DNA from: Thermoplasmata archaeon
GTDB lineage: Archaea > Thermoplasmatota > Thermoplasmata > Thermoplasmatales > Thermoplasmataceae
Direction of reading: 5' to 3'
Assembly: GCA_021826765.1 (NCBI GenBank)
Contig: JAKAYK010000064.1
Span: 1-5,905, forward strand
DNA length: 5,905 nt
The notes below the pieces were generated by a model that was given only the letters and a program-made list of their open reading frames with translations, was not told where the DNA came from and ran no database searches. How positions within the stretch are numbered: position 1 is the stretch's first letter; every line of letters starts with the position of its first letter. Both the position numbers and the translations under genes were made by a program. Shown one piece after another: positions 5,499 to 5,905 of this stretch.

Positions 5499-5520
5499 GC
5501 CTGCTTGCACATTACCATCT

Positions 5521-5905
5521 ATGAAAGTTAGTTCAACCATAGGCACTCTTAAGGAGATCATAGATATAGTCAACTCCATCACGGGAGAAGCCAAGTTTGA
5601 ATTTGAGCCGGACGGCATACATGTGAGGGCCATAGACAGCGCAAGAGTTGCAATGGCAGATCTTTTTGTTTCGAGTTCAGTTTTTGAAAGCTATGAAGTG
5701 AGTGAAAAAACAGACATCCCACTGGAGATTGAAAGGGTTAAGAATGTACTGAAACTTGGTGGAAACAGTGAACCCATCAGCATAACGAGTGCTCCTGGAA
5801 AACTTAAATTCACCATGGGGAACCTGAGCAAAAGCATAGCATTGCTGGAATACGGAAACATGACCGCTCCAAAACTCCCAGCAGTGAACCCTGAGAATTA
5901 TGTTG
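5521..5905 (+). CDS. pcn: DNA polymerase sliding clamp PCNA, N-terminal half (runs off the window)
   Basis: The first 128 codons of archaeal PCNA, the trimeric ring that encircles DNA and tethers DNA polymerase, the FEN1 nuclease, ligase and other repair factors. The family hallmark is FEPDGIHVRAIDSARVAM at 28-45, with the conserved Asp-Gly (31-32) and Asp39; in many archaeal PCNAs this segment ends DPANVAM, so Arg42 in place of Asn is a small variation. Then follow VFESYEV, the helix IPLEIERVKNVLKL (about 69-82) and strands ISITSAPGKLKFTMGN. The window ends in what looks like the start of the interdomain connecting loop (APKLPAVNPENYV), to which PIP-box partners bind. The remaining half lies beyond the edge. 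The start is supported by the promoter spacing and by the family's usual N-terminus. It has its own promoter, pointing away from the orphan operon. Confidence 0.94.
   Translation, partial: MKVSSTIGTLKEIIDIVNSITGEAKFEFEPDGIHVRAIDSARVAMADLFVSSSVFESYEVSEKTDIPLEIERVKNVLKLGGNSEPISITSAPGKLKFTMGNLSKSIALLEYGNMTAPKLPAVNPENYV

Overview
The window looks archaeal and most resembles a member of the Thermoplasmata (Thermoplasma/Ferroplasma/Cuniculiplasma-like). This is inferred from four things: an archaeal-type PCNA; a fused 3-hydroxyacyl-CoA dehydrogenase/enoyl-CoA hydratase of the archaeal layout; a tandem-thioredoxin protein disulfide oxidoreductase; and gene starts with a TATA-like box about 25 bases before the ATG and no room for a leader. 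Genes inside operons carry Shine-Dalgarno sites instead.

Layout: (1) 1-959, plus strand: the tail of an upstream gene, then an ABC-transporter ATPase translationally coupled to it through an ATGA overlap. (2) 965-3279, minus strand: a two-gene operon of a small SCP2-like lipid-carrier protein followed, with TGATG overlap, by the bifunctional beta-oxidation enzyme. It runs tail-to-tail into the ABC gene with only 5 bp between stop codons, and a perfect 8-bp hairpin sits on that junction. (3) 3375-4016, minus strand: a protein disulfide oxidoreductase with its own promoter and an oligo-T terminator. (4) 4017-4333: a gene-poor gap. (5) 4334-5096, minus strand: two small genes I cannot assign to a family, in an operon behind a strong TATA box. 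(6) 5136-5389, plus strand: a frameshifted, 5'-truncated remnant of a membrane protein. (7) 5521 to the end, plus strand: the N-terminal half of the sliding clamp PCNA.

The functional links I can support are the ABC ATPase with its upstream partner (probably the permease), and SCP2 with the dehydrogenase/hydratase as a lipid or acyl-CoA oxidation unit. The second recalls eukaryotic peroxisomal multifunctional enzyme 2, where an SCP2-like domain is fused to the enzyme. The stretch 4017-5520, between two conserved housekeeping-type genes, is the accessory part of the window: orphan genes, a decayed gene and loosely packed DNA. The orphan pair is the best candidate for something undescribed, but nothing in its sequence reveals a function.
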